A stretch of DNA of 5,392 nt from Anaerolineae bacterium (lineage in GTDB: Bacteria > Chloroflexota > Anaerolineae > UBA1429). This document shows positions 5,055 through 5,392 of the stretch, piece by piece (positions within the stretch are counted from its first letter, which is position 1; every line of letters starts with the position of its first letter). The position numbers were made by a program, and so were the translations under genes. Location: positions 1-5,392 of the forward strand of contig SKLG01000078.1 of NCBI GenBank assembly GCA_007123335.1. Reading direction: 5' to 3'. The notes below the pieces were generated by a model, which was not told the DNA's origin, made no database searches, and was given only the letters and a program-made list of their open reading frames with translations.

Positions 5055-5392
5055 ATGGCCGAACTCTTGGTCAGCGCGCTGACGATGCGCGAGGACGACC
5101 GCGGCAGGCTTCATTTTTGGGGCGAGGTCTTTAACCTGAGTGAGACGGCGCAGCGTTGGGCCCGGGTGACGGTGCGGCTGCTCGACGGCAATGGCACGCC
5201 CCTGGTCGAGGGGGAGGACATTACCGCCCTCGAGTGGACGCTGGCCGGGGCGCGCAACCCCTTTCACATCCGCTTTCTCGATCCGCCCAAGGGCTGGAGC
5301 ACCTACGAGATCACGGTGGTCGGGCAGACCCACGATTTCGCCGACGCCCAGGTGCCCCAGCCGGCGCCGGGGCTGCTGGTGGACCGCATCCA
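5055..5392 (+). CDS. Small beta-rich protein with FxLYD-like pattern, unknown function (partial, C-terminus off the right edge)
   Basis: The first 112 residues are visible. The start ATG follows dnaA by 12 nt, behind purine-rich AAGGGAAAAAGGGA, so it is probably co-transcribed with dnaA. No signal peptide or membrane segment is seen. Residues 18-92 alternate polar and hydrophobic positions in a beta-sandwich pattern: GRLHFWGEVFNLSE (17-30), ARVTVRLLDGNGTPL (36-50), ARNPFHIRFLDPP (66-78), then YEITVVG (84-90). This resembles FxLYD/DUF3426-type domains, which share a G-x-V-x-N start, a V-x-V-x-L-x-D-x-x-G strand pair and a late F-x-I-x-F strand. Proteins with such domains are often secreted or membrane-bound, whereas this one lacks an export signal in the visible part. 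A Pro-rich stretch (101-105) follows the domain, so another domain may lie outside the window. The family call is tentative; the role beside dnaA is unknown. Confidence 0.75.
   Translation, partial: MAELLVSALTMREDDRGRLHFWGEVFNLSETAQRWARVTVRLLDGNGTPLVEGEDITALEWTLAGARNPFHIRFLDPPKGWSTYEITVVGQTHDFADAQVPQPAPGLLVDRI

Overview
The window is a G+C-rich bacterial segment centred on a probable chromosomal replication origin, with genes transcribed away from it on both sides. The DnaA sequence reads most like DnaA of Chloroflexota (an AAA+ segment with NRLAHA, AYNPLFIYGG and EERLRSRFEWGL motifs). The phylum is an inference from remembered family resemblance, not from a search.

Left part (1-2817, minus strand): a probable two-gene operon. 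The promoter-proximal gene encodes an M81/MlrC-family metallohydrolase of 511 residues, with its start revised to 2817. It is followed after 62 nt by a class-III PLP aminotransferase resembling glutamate-1-semialdehyde aminomutase, which runs off the left edge after 406 residues. Together they suggest catabolism or remodelling of an amide- or amino-containing compound; the substrate cannot be read from the sequence.

Middle (2818-3635): 818 nt with no convincing gene. From left to right it holds a 94-bp BIME-like element bounded by perfect 23-bp inverted arms. Next comes a perfect DnaA box (TTATCCACA, 2954-2962), which starts a row of five DnaA-box-like 9-mers at exact 11-nt intervals. A minus-strand sigma70-type promoter for the left operon lies inside that row. 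Further right are an inverted repeat at 3025-3066 and a strong plus-strand extended -10 promoter (3159-3187). A hairpin-rich transcribed region follows, ending in a T-rich tract (3422-3450), and then the dnaA ribosome-binding site.

Right part (3636-5392, plus strand): dnaA, complete at 468 residues with all four domains. After 12 nt comes a partial reading frame for a small beta-rich protein with an FxLYD-like pattern. The usual dnaN neighbour is not next to dnaA.

The most interesting structure is the origin. The 11-nt phased DnaA sites, the promoter buried in them, the repeat element 3 bp away and the long structured dnaA leader suggest that initiation, dnaA expression and the flanking catabolic operon may be physically coupled.
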